A stretch of DNA of 64,000 bases from Limonium bicolor (GCA_023374045.1 CM041779.1:269796062-269860061), one strand, 5' to 3'; positions 22,101-35,016 are shown, counted from the first letter of the stretch. Notes: generated by a model from the letters alone, not told the origin. Numbers and translations: made by a program.

Positions 22101-24158
22101 CTAGTTTTCGGAAATCACAATACCACCCAAGACTTATAAATCTTTTACAATTTAATTACTATCTTAATATAAGGTAGTATTTTAATTCCTTAAATTTTCC
22201 AAACTTGGTCAAGGTCTCCTACATAGTCAACTTTGACTACTAATATCAATTGGGACCCAAACTTTCGGTAATTACCAACAATACCCCATACTTTTCTATT
22301 TTACAATTTTTACCCAAACTTATTTATAAATGTTATACTTTTTATTAAATTCATTTAAAAAGCCTAAATTTCTCTAAATTAAGCCCACGGCTTTCTAAAT
22401 TCCTAGTAATTACGAATTGGCCCCATTTTTAATTATAAGTATAAATAAACTAAATAAGCTTATAAACTTAAAATAAAATGGCCTAATAACATGGCCTTAT
22501 TACAACCTTGAACTTGCAAAATAAATTACACAATAAATGCTCAAAATATAGCATATATATTCGGCCTCACTTAGGTTTAATTATTTTTCCACATAATGTC
22601 ATAATTTGACCATCATGTTAATTAAATCCCTTAAATGACTAGCTTAATTTATCTTAGCCATTTTTTTCCATTTTTAGGTCAATATGACCTATATATATTT
22701 TCACTCTCGGCCATATATATATATGCTTAAAAATTACAAAAATCATAAGTTTAAGGTGTTTATACCTTGTTATCCTTGTATGCTCTCGGCCACTTGTAGG
22801 AAAAATCACCACATGATTTAGACATGTTTAATACACAAAAACAAGATATGGTTACACTCCAAGCTTGAGCTTAACCATAAGGGATAATTAATGTAAGATT
22901 TAAGGCAAAAATCACCTTAAAATGCAAGGGAAGTTCTAGGTGGTTTCGATCTGAACCAAACACACCACAAGGTGTTAGATCCACCATATTAACATAGGAA
23001 ATAGTTAGATCTCGAAATACTACCTTGTTATTAGGTTTTACCTTGGAAAAATGCCTTAAAAGAGAGTATTTCTCTTGGATCTCGGTCACCCTTGCTCCAA
23101 ATGGCTAACCAACAGATTCCACATGAAAAGGAAAAGAAGATGAGGCTATGACCAAAGTTTCACAGCCAAACTCGAAGGGAGTCAAAAGTTATGAGCTTAA
23201 AGCACATTTTTACCTTAAAATGCAATTTTGAGCAACCTTGGTCCCTCTACTTGCTTCAAACGAGTTTAGCTCTTGTTATAACCTTAGAACACTGAGAATA
23301 AGCCATAGGAATTGATGAGCCACGAAATTTAGGTGTTGGTAGTGAAGAGATGAAGAAAAAGGGCTAAAAATGACTTAAAACACTTACCTTAGGAGCTTAG
23401 GAGTTAGATCTGCCTTCCATGCTCAAGAACCAGACTTGAGAGCTTCTAGGAAGGGAGGAACTCGTTTGGGCAGGCTGGAATCGGACAAGAGCAAGAGGAG
23501 AGAGTGGAAAGGCTTGAATAATTGAAAAAAGGTAGGTTTTACTATTGCAAATTGAATATTAGGTAGCAATTTGTCTTCTAATGATTGTGTGCTGTCTCCT
23601 CCCTCCTTGCCTGCCGATCTCCATAGTCCAAGTGGGTCAATTAATTGGCCATTGACCATACTTGGTCAATATTGACTCATGCGGGCCCCACTTTAGGGTT
23701 TTATTAATATTTTAATATTAAATTTGTAAAAATTCGTAAATCTCTGGAATTAAATTCCTAATATGATATAATATGATGAAATATCATATTTAAGGGTAGT
23801 TATAATTTTTAAGCCCATTAAAAATCAATTTAAAAGGCAATCTCGCAAAAACGTGCTTTAAGGAGTTTTAGCGCACATTTTTGTGTCACAGGGTGTTCCT
23901 GAGCTTAGTTCTCCTTGAGAATGGTTTTATTGTGTTCCTTGATTCATTATAATACTTAGGAATCCACTTTGGATCTTATTTGAGGTCATACAATCTTTAT
24001 GGTGTCTTAAAGCACATTTTTGGCTTTACCGATCTTAAGGCGTGTTTTGCCTTGTTGAGATCTTTTAGATTGTTCCCCAATAATATTTAGACGTTTAATA
24101 ATCATCTTAGATCATTAATAGATCATTTAATTATATTTTAAAGATTAGGGGTATTTCA
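19164..24158 (-). repeat. 3' LTR of the nested LARD-like element
   Basis: 4,995 bp, near-identical to 29858-34868. In element orientation it starts TGAAATACCCC and ends GGGGTGTTACA. It contains a repeated word AAAATGTGCTTTAAG (inverse near 23196, 23852 in part, and 24006) and paired TTGAC cores (near 22207 and 23652-23670). A 78-codon frame at 23423-23659 on the minus strand has no recognisable domain and differs at its end in the other LTR, so I do not call it a gene. Confidence 0.9.
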
Positions 24159-24194
24159 GTCTACCCCCCTTAAAAAGGCTTCGTCCCGAAGTCC
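24159..24194 (-). other. Polypurine tract with adjacent hairpin (3' end of the nested element)
   Basis: On the minus strand a hairpin CTTCG GGA CGAAG (24177-24194 with flanking GG/CC pairs) is followed by AAGGGGGGTAGAC and then the LTR. The tract primes plus-strand DNA synthesis; the hairpin has equivalents at the other purine tracts in this window. Confidence 0.75.
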
Positions 24195-24339
24195 TTAATC
24201 CTCTACAGTTCACCTAAGGAATCAAGTTCCACTAAGTAACCAAACAGTACATTGCTAGGGAGTAACTCCCACTAGGTTCAGACCTAGTCTATACATACAG
24301 TACATATCAAATAGCCAACTCATGGTATAAACTCATTCA

Positions 24340-24695
24340 TATCACAGCACTAAACGAGGTGCACATCCAACTTATCAACCAAAAGTACTCTGCGGTACTA
24401 TGTACATATTCAACAGGTGTAAACTCATAGTACACAGCACCAGACAAGGTGCAAAACTCATAATACACAGCACTAGACAAGGTGCAAATCTCGTAATACA
24501 CAGCACTAGACAAGGTGCAAATCTCATAATACACAGCACTAGACAAGGTGCAAATCTCATAATACACAGCACTAGACAAGGTGCAAATCTCATAATACAC
24601 AGCACTAGACAAGGTGCAAATCTCATAATACACAGCACTAGACAAGGTGCAAATCTCATAATACACATCACTAGACAAGGTGCAAATCTCGTAAA
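24340..24695. repeat. 33-bp minisatellite, about 8-9 good copies
   Basis: Unit core cagcactagacaaggtgcaa followed by atctcataataca; the best copies run from about 24414 to 24694, with a diverged copy near 24340. Because 33 is a multiple of three, several frames on both strands stay open and mimic an 11-residue peptide repeat. It lies about 200 bp from the polypurine tract, inside the 3' part of the internal region. Confidence 0.9.
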
Positions 24696-24877
24696 GTACT
24701 CAAAGGTGTTTGCAAGGAATACTCCACGCATCCCTATCTATATGTTAGTATCTCGCGAGGATACCCACACATCATTCCACATGTACGTGTGCACATATAG
24801 TTAACGTTGACAGTTCACAGGGAAGCAGTCTTAAAGACCAGGACTTGACGATCCCCAACCCCAGCCAACGTCTACCA

Positions 24878-25090
24878 CCCGCGGACACACCGGTTTGATC
24901 GCAACGAAGGACACTGCGGTCCACGGCTCCTCGGACAGTATCACCTTATTTCCTTAGTCACCCACAGACACACCGGTCCAACGACAAAGGACTCTGCGGT
25001 CCACGGTTCTATGGGTGATGTCACTCGCAGGCACACCGGTCTAATGACGAAGGACTCCACAGTCCACGGCCCTTCGAGTGACACCCTAAA
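24878..25090. repeat. Three degenerate repeats with core acaccggt...gcggtccacgg
   Basis: Copies near 24880, 24963 and 25026 share gacacaccggt, an aaggac(t) step and (g)cggtccacgg, then a short stem-like end. Related words (caccggtc, cacggtccc) occur in the same relative place in the second family (39990-40250), suggesting common origin. Confidence 0.65.
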
Positions 25091-25123
25091 TTCCAATTTC
25101 TATTCATATCTGTGTCCACTTGT

Positions 25124-25260
25124 AGGAAGTTTCGAGAATCATTCAACCCCGACGTGGTCAGCGTCAGTGGTGAAAATACCCTCACCTCAATTTGTGTTGG
25201 TTTCCCTTGATCGGACCAGGATCAAGTTCAACTTCCCACGTCAATTTCAATCAATCAATT
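25124..25260 (-). other. Conserved non-coding block 1 (shared with the array family)
   Basis: Clearly alignable with 40451-40590 and its copies. Shared words include gaatcat, tcagtg, caatttgtgtt, ggtttcccttgatcg and cccacgtca. Frames are interrupted by stops in both families. It may be a remnant of an ancestral 3' untranslated region or a selected RNA element. Confidence 0.7.
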
Positions 25261-25807
25261 GTTTATTCACTTCTAATCTTGTTTCCTCTTGATATTTGCC
25301 ACCTTGCGTTCTATAGATACACAAGTCAACTAGTGTAATTAATCTAGTCGGCATAAGATCATGTATCCTAACCGTGTACCAAGTTCTCTTGACTTATTAT
25401 TATTCATACAACACCTAGAGTATTCTCTTCTACTAGATTACACATCGGTCTCATGCCGATCCACTTATCGCATTCAAACAGTCGGTTTTATACCGAGTCA
25501 CAAATCACATAATACGGAGCTTGCTACTCCTTCTATCCGAAATCTCTCATCAGGCTACAGAAAGTCCTACTTGAATTCTCACATCAGAGCTAACAAGTTA
25601 GGTGTGATGTGACTATTGTTCGCAATGTTTGCGTAAATAGTCGGAAATAGGGTAAGAACAATCTATCTGTACTCCCTTTCCTATTCGCCATAACTAATGC
25701 GAATTAAAATATATTTATGTTCATACACATAATACATCACAGTATTACTTCAAGTAATATAACACAATCATGACACTTGTACTCTACGTACAATAATAGT
25801 GTTTGCA

Positions 25808-25892
25808 GCATGTGTACCATGCGCTACGTACTCCAACGTACGGTATGTTTAAGGCGTTCTACCCCCCTTAAAAGGATTACGCCCACGTAATC
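25808..25892 (-). other. Central polypurine-like module: three hairpins and AAGGGGGGTAG
   Basis: Includes GCATG/CATGC (25808-25822), TACGT/ACGTA (25825-25840), a purine tract on the minus strand (25858-25870) and the hairpin GATTACG ccca CGTAATC (25875-25892). On the minus strand the last hairpin precedes the tract by five bases, exactly as at the 3' polypurine tract. It lies about 1.7 kb upstream of the 3' tract in element orientation. Confidence 0.65.
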
Positions 25893-27336
25893 TACGAATA
25901 TATATCATCTTGAAGTAATAAGTTCAAGATGTTCCATTCCTGTGGATCTATTCGTGCACTAATGTGTTACATATTTCATTACCCCCTTTTTTTCTAGGGT
26001 CGGCTTTAGTCCATCTGGCTATACAGCCTATCTCGGTTAGGTGTATGTCTATTTATATACGGTTTGATCGGGAGATGTAAACACATCATTTGTTTTCCCC
26101 AAACCTGCTAGGCATGTCAAACCTATGCAATATATGGGCCCACTCGCTCCGCAAGCAGTATGCCCAACTACTTTATGGTTAGTTTACCTCTTTTAGGTAG
26201 TAGTTTTATGTCGGTTTCAACTCCACGTGACGGTGTTTTCTACACGGTCTTCCATAATTATGGGAATGGAGTAAGTTATTCACTGTGTGGTATTGTTTGT
26301 TACACACTTTTATTATTTCAATTAGCTATTTATTTATTCTTCCTGTTTTCTATACATGTTCATGGTATACTCCCAAGGGTTCATGTCACCCTACCGAACT
26401 AACCTTCGGTTTAAGGGTTGTCGAGCTATGCTCTAGCACCTAGTGTTTGTAGTAATTTCCTTTAAATGTCAAAACGAGTCTGATATGCGCAACTAGCTGG
26501 CGCCTCAAGACTCAAAGTTTTTCTCTCAGGAATGAGTTCATTCCGTAGGTACCTTATAGGTCCTCTTTTGCTGGTGTGAACTCGAATCCCTAGTGTTTTG
26601 GTATTTTAGTACCCACACGTATGGTTCATCCCTTTACTCGATTAGGGGAATCCATTAGTTTATCTGATCTTTCATGTTCTAATTCATACTAACATAATTG
26701 GGTTAACAGTTATTCTAATGGTCGTTTGTTGCGCACCATGTACCAGTCAATTAGACGGTTATCCGCTATTGCGGTTTGCATGGAGTATCTAATCTCTAGT
26801 TTAGAGTATCTCTCATAACGCTCGCTTTCGCCCTTCGTCTGTTGTAAACATACAGTATGACTGTGGGTTTTAGCTTGGTATTCATTTTCTGTTCAACCTA
26901 ATTGGTACTAACATACTAACGTTTATGACTTGAGCATGTGGTTATTATTATTTAATGCGACATCATCGCGGCGCCCTCAGCGCGTGGTATAATTCTCTCT
27001 GTGCCCCCTTTTGGGTAGCATCTATTATCACAAAGGTTTCTCTAATATAACTTCCTTAGATACCTCAATTCCTTTTTCATTCATGAATTCAACTCGCCAT
27101 TACCATTAAATTGGCCTTAGTTCCCTCGTTTACTAAAATCCCCAAACTTATGTTTAACTCCTCCACTGTGGAGTTGCGACCTAATGTCACTTAATTATCA
27201 AGCTATCCTTGATTTTCCTAACCTTGCTAGTTTGACTGAGATCTCTCTCGTCATTACATGGTTTACCTAGTCAGGGTTCCATTCGCTGACTTAGACACAG
27301 AGTTGATTACCTCCTGGGTCCTACACCACTCGTTTA

Positions 27337-27445
27337 CATGCATGGGGTACCATACTGATACATTACTACTTACCCAACTAACTTCATATAGTTTGTCAGG
27401 CCCACAAGCTCCTAGGAGTGCGGTCGTCCCATGTCTCGTTTAGTG
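27337..27445 (-). other. Conserved non-coding block 2 (shared with the array family)
   Basis: Matches 43280-43390: gtcaggccc(a/g)caagctcct, gagtgcggtcgt and ccatgtctcgtttagt are nearly identical in both. A one-base length difference in the middle shifts any reading frame, which argues against a coding constraint. Confidence 0.7.
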
Positions 27446-28783
27446 CACTCGTAGCGTTCGTACCCGGTGATTATCGTACTCTTAGTCTTGGTAACTTATG
27501 TTTGAGTAGCTATGCTGCCAATTCTTAACCTTTAATGTCAGAATGGCCCTAATATTAGGTTCTATGGTTTCTTTTATTAATGTATATTTCCCTTACTTTC
27601 TCTAAGATAGGTGTTTGCGACTTATCGCCCTGATTCTGGTTTCCACATGTTCGTCATCTGGTATTTGTGAGTGGGGATCAGTAACTACCCGTTATCTCTC
27701 CCGTTCACTCCTAGGCTGTTAACGCCTTCAGACATGAGTTTTCAGTATGCGGATTCCACCCAACCTATTGGGTTACACCATATGGTGTTTCCGGACTCCA
27801 TGATAAAGGTTGACACCTCGTGTTTCCCCTGTCTTATGGTAGTCCCGTTAGTCTGATATTAATCAGTACTTGTGATTCATCACCCTTTTTCCCCTAGTTT
27901 TGGGTCACTTTGGTGGTACTAAGGTATCCCTCCGTAGGCCTATGCCATACGATATTCAGACTCAATACTTATTCTGATGGTTAAATGACTGTTAATCTTG
28001 TTATTTAATTTATTCCTAGTTGGTTCTAATACTTTCTCCTGAGGTTACAATTGGATACCCACAACTTAGTGGTTTCCGCTATTCATTCCTCTTCATTGTG
28101 TAGTCCTTACTCTATTCAACTCATTTCCTCCATCCTTTTGAGGTAACGGTATCTTCCGTCATCAGTAATTTTCACTTTTGTTTGTATCCACTGCCCTCCA
28201 TACGGGAGTCTAGCAGCATAATGGATCACACACCTCCGTGTGTGTGGGTGGGCATTACATCGGCCCCTTTTTTTGCACGTTCACATCTGCCTATTATATA
28301 TTTTTTTGGTCCTGCCTCATATAGCTCACTTCTTGCCCTCTGGCAATGTTCAATCGTAGTGGTTTAACCACGAGTGTCACACACTCTCTAAATATGGTTA
28401 TGCTGGTCCTGAAGACCCGTCACTCCCCACCGGTATGTTGACGTTTAATGTCCATACCGGCACTGGGGTTAGACTTGTAGGCACTAATTATTGTTATTCT
28501 CGTTTACTCTCCTTTTATATTCTATAAATGGTGTATTTTTTCAGGTTTAATGGTCAGACTGGCTAGGTCTTCTCGAGGTTTTATCGACCTCCAACCCAAG
28601 GGTTTCGTACCCCTGCCCTTAAGAAGGCTGTGTCCTGCTTTATTGCATTACGGACTTACATAAGATTTAGTGTTTATTGTTAACCGCCTGGACCACCACG
28701 TCCTATAGGGTTAATTTACCGTCGCTGCACATGCTGTAGCAAGTGCGCAAGGCAGGTTGAATTTTGATGCTTTGGTTAATGTG

Positions 28784-28803
28784 GCACTTGCAGTGGCAAG
28801 TGC
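28784..28803 (-). other. Conserved GCACTTGC/GCAAGTGC stem-loop
   Basis: Perfect 8-bp stem with loop agtg. The same stem with a different loop (cgag) is at 43769-43788 in the array family, at a similar distance (about 1 kb) downstream of the primer-binding site. Confidence 0.7.
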
Positions 28804-29825
28804 ACCATGCAAGCTGAGTCACCAGTACGGTGTGTCAGTGCAGTGTTATTTCCTAATCGGTTTCCTGTTTAAGTCAAAGGTTCTTATTCAAATTAATACA
28901 GTCTCACTCCGCACTCGTTCCCACAAGTTTACCATGGTAGTAAGGTCTTACTCTTCTCTTGAGGCATCGCATGATAGCAACTTAGCGAGTTCTTGTTTCT
29001 ACAGTTCTCATGATCTCTCCTCATGCACGTCGGGCCATCTTGAACCTTCAGTGTTGCATGGTTTTAGAGTTACTCGTTTCGGGTGAGACTTCTACAGGTA
29101 ATTCCTTCTGTACACTACATATCTCGTAAACTAATCACTACTTGTCGTTTCTACCTCTCTCCCTCCAAGCACACCATCGGTGCTTTCCTGGATGTAAGGC
29201 AGGGTCGCCTTGCTCATAGCAAGTTAGCCCCATTAGTCCTACAGGAAATTTTCTCCTCAAACTCGGTCCATTATTTATCTCATCCTCGTATGGTAGACAT
29301 TATGTTATTACCAGGACCCCCGGCCCTAAGCATTACATCAAAACACAAAGTCTTATTTTCTACATTTAACATAATCTTCTTAGCATCCACATCGGGTCTT
29401 TCCGATCAGGAGAGTTATCTCCGTGGTGTTTCTCATTTCATTGCCTCACTAGATAGTACTCGGGATACGGGCTGCGGCGGGTGGGGCACCATTGCAAATT
29501 TTCCGGGATGCTCTCCCATCAAGTGCGAGTGGTTCATACCATCTTCGCGTTACTTGGGGTTGCTGGACCTTCACCACCTTCCGCTGCTCCGTGTTCTTCC
29601 TTAGTACTGTTACCCTGACCTCTCTCTGACATAAGTCAAGAGGACGGGTTAGACCTTTACTTGGTCTAATACCGTAGTTTCGGTCATTTGTTATTGAAGT
29701 GCCTCCACGGTTATGGTGTGCAAGTTTTTAAGCATTGCATCAACCCCGCAAGGTCACGTATCCTCACAACGTTTCCCATATTCCCAAAACCTATGCTCAC
29801 TGTATAAATCCTACTATCTCTTGTC

Positions 29826-29853
29826 ATCAGAGCGGTACTCCGCTCTGATACCA
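29826..29853 (-). other. Primer-binding site in a hairpin, nested element
   Basis: On the minus strand TGGTATCAGAGCGG. atcagagcgg (29826-29835) and ccgctctgat (29840-29849) form a perfect 10-bp stem with loop tact. Four bases (tttt on the plus strand, counted from the LTR) separate it from the LTR. Confidence 0.9.
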
Positions 29854-29857
29854 CTTT

Positions 29858-32800
29858 TGTAACACCCCTACTCTAATCGGCTCCTAATCATCTTAATTAA
29901 CAACATAATCGCAGCGGTAATCTCAACAATTCAACTACTGGTGTCACCGTTCTTACTCGCCCATACGAGTAATAACGTGCTTCCTAATATATTCTTACAT
30001 ACGAAACATTTTCTCGCAGTGACAACAAGAGATAGATCTAAACTTCCCAAACCAAAATATAATACATTCACAGTGAGCTTTCTAAGTATCCAAAACCTAT
30101 ACACGTTTCTAGATTCGTATCAAAATGCAACAGTGCATGTTCGTATAACTGTAATCATACTACCCAGCGCGTCACTCTCTTTGCCGACACCGGAAGTTGC
30201 ATACCTGCAAAAATGATAGTTTGTGGTATGGAATCAGCCCCTGCTGAGTATGCTATTACCTGACTGTCATGCACCCTCGGACCATTCAGTTATTTGGTCG
30301 AGAGCATGCAAACCATTTTTATGCAAATAGTTTAATGTTAAAACTGTAAAGCAACATTATATATTGCAGTAAACTCAAATAACAAATAAGCCCCCGGCTC
30401 CACACATCGCATCGTAATGGACCACTGAAAGCGTTACAATGCTTATATGAGTACGGAGACTCCACTCCAATAACACCTGAAAGTTCATAGTTGAGTACGT
30501 CGACTCGTTCGACGAACAATCCACAAAATCCACACACGAGCACAGTGACTCGACTCATCCAGTTCACACACAGATATAAGTACAGTTTATTTAATTAATC
30601 CAATTCACAACACACTTATGAGTACAATGACTTATTCAATCAACACCACCAACATACCACACATAACCACACAGCATAACCAATGAACAACAAGGCGAAA
30701 CAACGAGAATTATAAACGAGTATGAACTCTCGTCTTTGGCATGCACGCCCAAATAATGTTCGCCTAATGTACGAGTTATATAATCGTTCAATTGTTCGGT
30801 CATGTCTAATGACAACGTCTCATTAGAACGACGTGTCTCTAAGTTACCCATCTCTTTGGCGGGTCACCCACGGCAGTAGCCACTCCAGCGGTAGAGTCTC
30901 CGTCCTACGAACAATCTGTAGTTCGTTGGAAATTTATCCTGATACTTACGGTTACCACACGGTATCCTAGTATCGTTAATGGATCACATTTCACAGCAAG
31001 AGCCACATCCTCTTGATAACTTATCTATACCATCGCATCGTTTTATTACTTTCCTTAACACAATAGACTAAGGTCGTTAGTCCAATCCTGAGTATGTCGA
31101 CTCGGGATCCAGTGTTAGATACGAGAGCGGCGTTAAAGAGGCCAATGCTCCGTATATAAGTCTCAGATAATATATATATCTTATTATCCTGATGCTACAA
31201 CGTTTACTTACGTTCCTTATGTTACACATACAAGATAGCATCACTGCCGCTAGTTCGTTTTATAATATGTTCATATATACGAACGGTACTGTTATCGCAC
31301 GACAGTAATAAAAGCAGCATTAATACACAACTCAAGCATATTAATTCACACAAGCAGACATTCAATCTTATCACAGATTTTCACACAATGTCTGAACTGA
31401 GGAAGTCCTCAGAGACAATCAAGCCACATAAATAACATACCGTTCACCCTGGTGTATTACGGTGGAGTATGAATCAGCAAGATCCTATGCTCCGTGTGTC
31501 GTCTCTAACAGTCTATACAATACATAATGCTACTGATTAGCATACTGCATAACAACACAAAATTCTACGGTACCCCGTACCGTCACTAATATCTCCCGGT
31601 TAACCCCCGTTATTAACTGTCAATGTTTGTCGGGTTTTAGGTTTAACTCGAGATTGGAAAAGTGTTATATTACAAGCGTAGTCTTGTCTCGTATATTAAT
31701 ATACTTTATAGTTGAGCTTTTGTTATCGCATGTAACCGAATGTATGTTTGTACATCATATAGTTTGTTTCTATATTGCATGTATGATTCTTGTCATAAAC
31801 CATACATTTCACCTTAGTATTTATCTTTCTAAGGTTTGTTTCTCTTTTTTTTCCCAAATTCAATGTGGTAAACAATACTTTGCATTATCAATCCTTATTA
31901 TCACATGTACTGTCCTAACATTCCATATCCAATGTTTGTAATTCTTTTCCCTTTATCATATGTCATTTTAATTATGAAAATATATGGTCATTAAACCATA
32001 TTATATTTTCTACCACAACACATATTTATTTATGTGTATGTGTTTATGGAACTATTCCTTATATGGTAATTCTTATAACATTAAAACCATATTATAGATT
32101 CCATTTAAAAATGTTAATATTTCCGAACAGCACCTATGTTCTTAAATATTTACAAAATCCACCACATAATTTATACCATGTTATATTATAGTTATATAAC
32201 ATATATTTTTACAACTATGTCATTAAAACAATTATAACCTATAGTTATATATTGTTAATAAATGCCAAACCGCACTTAAACTCTCGGTTTTTAATTAATT
32301 CCCACCAACTTCCATAACTTACAAATCAATCCCAAAAATATATTCCATTGTTACACTTATAATGTATACCTTATATTATAATCCTTAAACCTTAATATAA
32401 TTATAACCCACAGTTATAATTTCTCCAAAATACCGAGCAGACCCCATGGTCTATTTAAATTTAATTTCCACCACTTAACTTTCTATATTCACCAATTTAC
32501 CCCATTTTTAAACATATAGTTTCTAATATCACCAAAACTATATATTATACATATATCTTCATAAAACCTTATATATAATCCCAAAAATTACCAAACCATA
32601 CCAAAAGGTTATAAATGTCATTATTAACTTTATACTTTCTCTAAATCTCGGTTTTACCACATATGTTACCCATGTGTAACAATGTTATGAAATATCTTAT
32701 AATATACCTAGATAATTCATATAAACTCCAAATTTACCCAAATCAACTTCTAAAAATTCCTAATAATCTAAGGTTTGTACTAAGCTCCATTTAGTACCCC

Positions 32801-34868
32801 TAGTTTTCGGAAATCACAATACCACCCCAAGACTTATAAATCTTTTACAATTTAATTACTATCTTAATATAAGGTAGTATTTTAATTCCTTAAATTTTCC
32901 AAACTTGGTCAAGGTCTCCTACATAGTCAACTTTGACTACTAATATCAATTGGGACCCAAACTTTCGGTAATTACCAACAATACCCCATACTTTTCTATT
33001 TTTACAATTTTTACCCAAAACTTTATAAAATGTTATACTTTTTATTAAATTCATTTAAAAAGCCTAAATTGCTCTAAATTAAGCCCACGGCTTTCTAAAT
33101 TCCTAGTAATTACGAATTGGCCCCAATTTTAATTATAAGTATAAATAAACTAAATAAGCTTATAAACTTAAAATAAAATGGCCTAATAACATGGCCTTAT
33201 TACAACCTTGAACTTGCAAAATAAATTACACAATAAATGTCTCAAAATATAGCATATATATTCGGCCTCACTTAGGTTTAATTATTTTTCCACATAATGT
33301 CATAATTTGACCATCATGTTAATTAAATCCCTTAAATGACTAGCTTAATTTACCTTAGCCATTTTATTTTCCATTTTTAGGTAAATATGACCTATATATA
33401 TATTTTCACTCTCGGCCATATATATATATATGCTTAAAAATTACAAAAATCATAAGTTTAAGGTGTTTATACCTTGATTTATCCTTGTATGCTCTCGGCC
33501 ACTTGTAGGAAAAATCACCACATGATTTAGACATGTTTAATACACAAAAACAAGATATGGTTACACTCCAAGCTTGAGCTTAACCATAAGGGATAATTAA
33601 TGTAAGATTTAAGGCAAAAATCACCTTAAAAATGCAAGGGAAGTTCTAGGTGGTTTTGATCTGAACCAAACACACCACAAGGTGTTAGATCCACCATATT
33701 AACATAGGAAATAGTTAGATCTCGAAATACTACCTTGTTATTAGGTTTTACCTTGGAAAAATGCCTTAAAAGAGAGTATTTCTCTTGGATCTCGGTCACC
33801 CTTGCTCCAAATGGCTAACCAACAGATTCCGCATGAAAAGGAGAAGAAGATGAGGCTATGACCAAAGTTTCACAGCCAAACTCGAAGGGAGTCAAAAGTT
33901 ATGAGCTTAAAGCACATTTTTACCTTAAAATGCAATTTTGAGCAACCTTGGTCCCTCTACTTGCTTCAAACGAGTTTAGCTCTTGTTATAACCTTAGAAC
34001 ACTGAGAATAAGCCATAGGAATTGATGAGCCACGAAATTTAGGTGTTGGTAGTGAAGAGATGAAGAAAAAGGGCTAAAATGACTTAAAACACTTACCTTA
34101 GGAGCTTAGGAGTTAGATCTGCCTTCCATGCTCAAGAACCAGACTTGAGAGCTTCTTAGGAAGGGAGGAACTCGTTTGGGCAGGCTGGAATCGGACAAGA
34201 GCAAGAGGAGAGAGTGGAAAGGCTTGAATAATTGAAAAAAGGTAGGTTTTACTATTGCAAATTGAATATTAGGTAGCAATTTGTCTTCTAATGATTGTGT
34301 GCTGTCTCCTCCCTCCTTGCCTGCCGATCTCCAAAGTCCAAGTGGGTCAATTAATTGGCCATTGACCATACTTGGTCAATATTGACTCATGCGGGCCCCA
34401 CTTTAGGGTTTTATTAATATTTTAATATTAAATTTGTAAAAATTCGTAAATCTCTGGAATTAAATTCCTAATATGATATAATATGATGAAATATCATATT
34501 TAAGGGTAATTATAATTTTTAAGCCCATTAAAAATCAATTTAAAAGGCAATCTCGCAAAAACGTGCTTTAAGGAGTTTTAGCGCACATTTTTGTGTCACA
34601 GGGTGTTCCTGAGCTTAGTTCTCCTTGAGAATGGTTTTATTGTGTTCCTTGATTCATTATAATACTTAGGAATCCACTTTGGATCTTATTTGAGGTCATA
34701 CAATCTTTATGGTGTCTTAAAGCACATTTTTGGCTTTACCGATCTTAAGGCGTGTTTTGCCTTGTTGAGATCTTTTAGATTGTTCCCCAATAATATTTAG
34801 ACGTTTAATAATCATCTTAGATCATTAATAGATCATTTAATTATATTTTAAAGATTAGGGGTATTTCA
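29858..34868 (-). repeat. 5' LTR of the nested LARD-like element
   Basis: 5,011 bp, near-identical partner of 19164-24158. Small indels near 30780 and 32450 and a few substitutions are the only visible differences. Confidence 0.9.
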
Positions 34869-34873
34869 GCTCG
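34869..34873. other. Target-site duplication, right copy (GCTCG)
   Basis: Matches 19159-19163 exactly and restores the gag frame when the nested element is mentally removed. Confidence 0.95.
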
Positions 34874-34933
34874 TCCTTCGGTTGACCGGCCCAGCTATAG
34901 ATGCTCAGCCTTTGAGATCTGCACCTCCTAAGG

Positions 34934-35016
34934 GTGAGAACACCTACCTCTTAATTCAATTGTGACCTTAACCTTTATATCATCATATTGTAACTTTAAC
35001 TAAATACTACCATCAG
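34934..35016 (+). other. Intron 3 of gag (83 bp)
   Basis: Donor GGTGAG after cctaag and acceptor ctaccatcag. It is phase 1: a single G left of the intron joins GC right of it into a Gly codon, and both sides are open in that frame. The intron is AT-rich with in-frame stops. This is the best supported of the three. Confidence 0.75.

Larger units (their letters stand above)
24696..29857 (-). other. Non-coding internal domain of the nested element (main part)
   Basis: About 5 kb with short, unrelated frames only, despite a length that could hold a gag. It contains several short blocks also found in the array family: 25124-25260, 25436-25466, 25808-25892, 27337-27445, 28784-28803 and 29840-29853. 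A possible gag trace lies at about 29462-29490: on the minus strand it reads cccacccgccgcagccc, 16 of 17 bases like 18313-18329 of the intact gag. The rest has no feature I can name. Confidence 0.7.
19164..34868 (-). mobile_element. Complete nested LARD-like LTR retrotransposon (15.7 kb), inserted in gag
   Basis: Bounded by TGTAACACCCC and GGGGTATTTCA, flanked by the duplication GCTCG. On the minus strand the order is 5' LTR (29858-34868), primer-binding site (about 29840-29853), internal domain (24159-29857), polypurine tract (24159-24171) and 3' LTR (19164-24158). The LTRs are about 5.0 kb and differ only by scattered substitutions and short indels, so the insertion is fairly recent. No gag or pol frame is present. 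Long LTRs with a conserved non-coding core is the definition of a LARD, a non-autonomous class that depends on proteins supplied in trans. Confidence 0.9.

Noticed and set aside
23423..23659. A 78-codon minus-strand frame present in both LTRs of the nested element
   Set aside because: No recognisable domain; the end differs between the two copies by a frameshift, and the related LTR at 12752-17955 does not preserve the frame.
24414..24694. CRISPR-like array of direct repeats
   Set aside because: The 33-bp units are contiguous with no unique spacers, and the genome is clearly that of a plant.
24337..24804. Overlapping open frames on both strands with an 11-residue repeat, looking like a repetitive protein
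   Set aside because: They come from a 33-bp DNA minisatellite; any stop-free unit of this length gives open frames in several phases. No start context, no homologue-like domain, and it lies next to a polypurine tract.
28757..29604. Two successive plus-strand frames of 109 and 173 codons in the nested element
   Set aside because: They run antisense to the element, lack family signatures, and are not preserved in the related array internal region.
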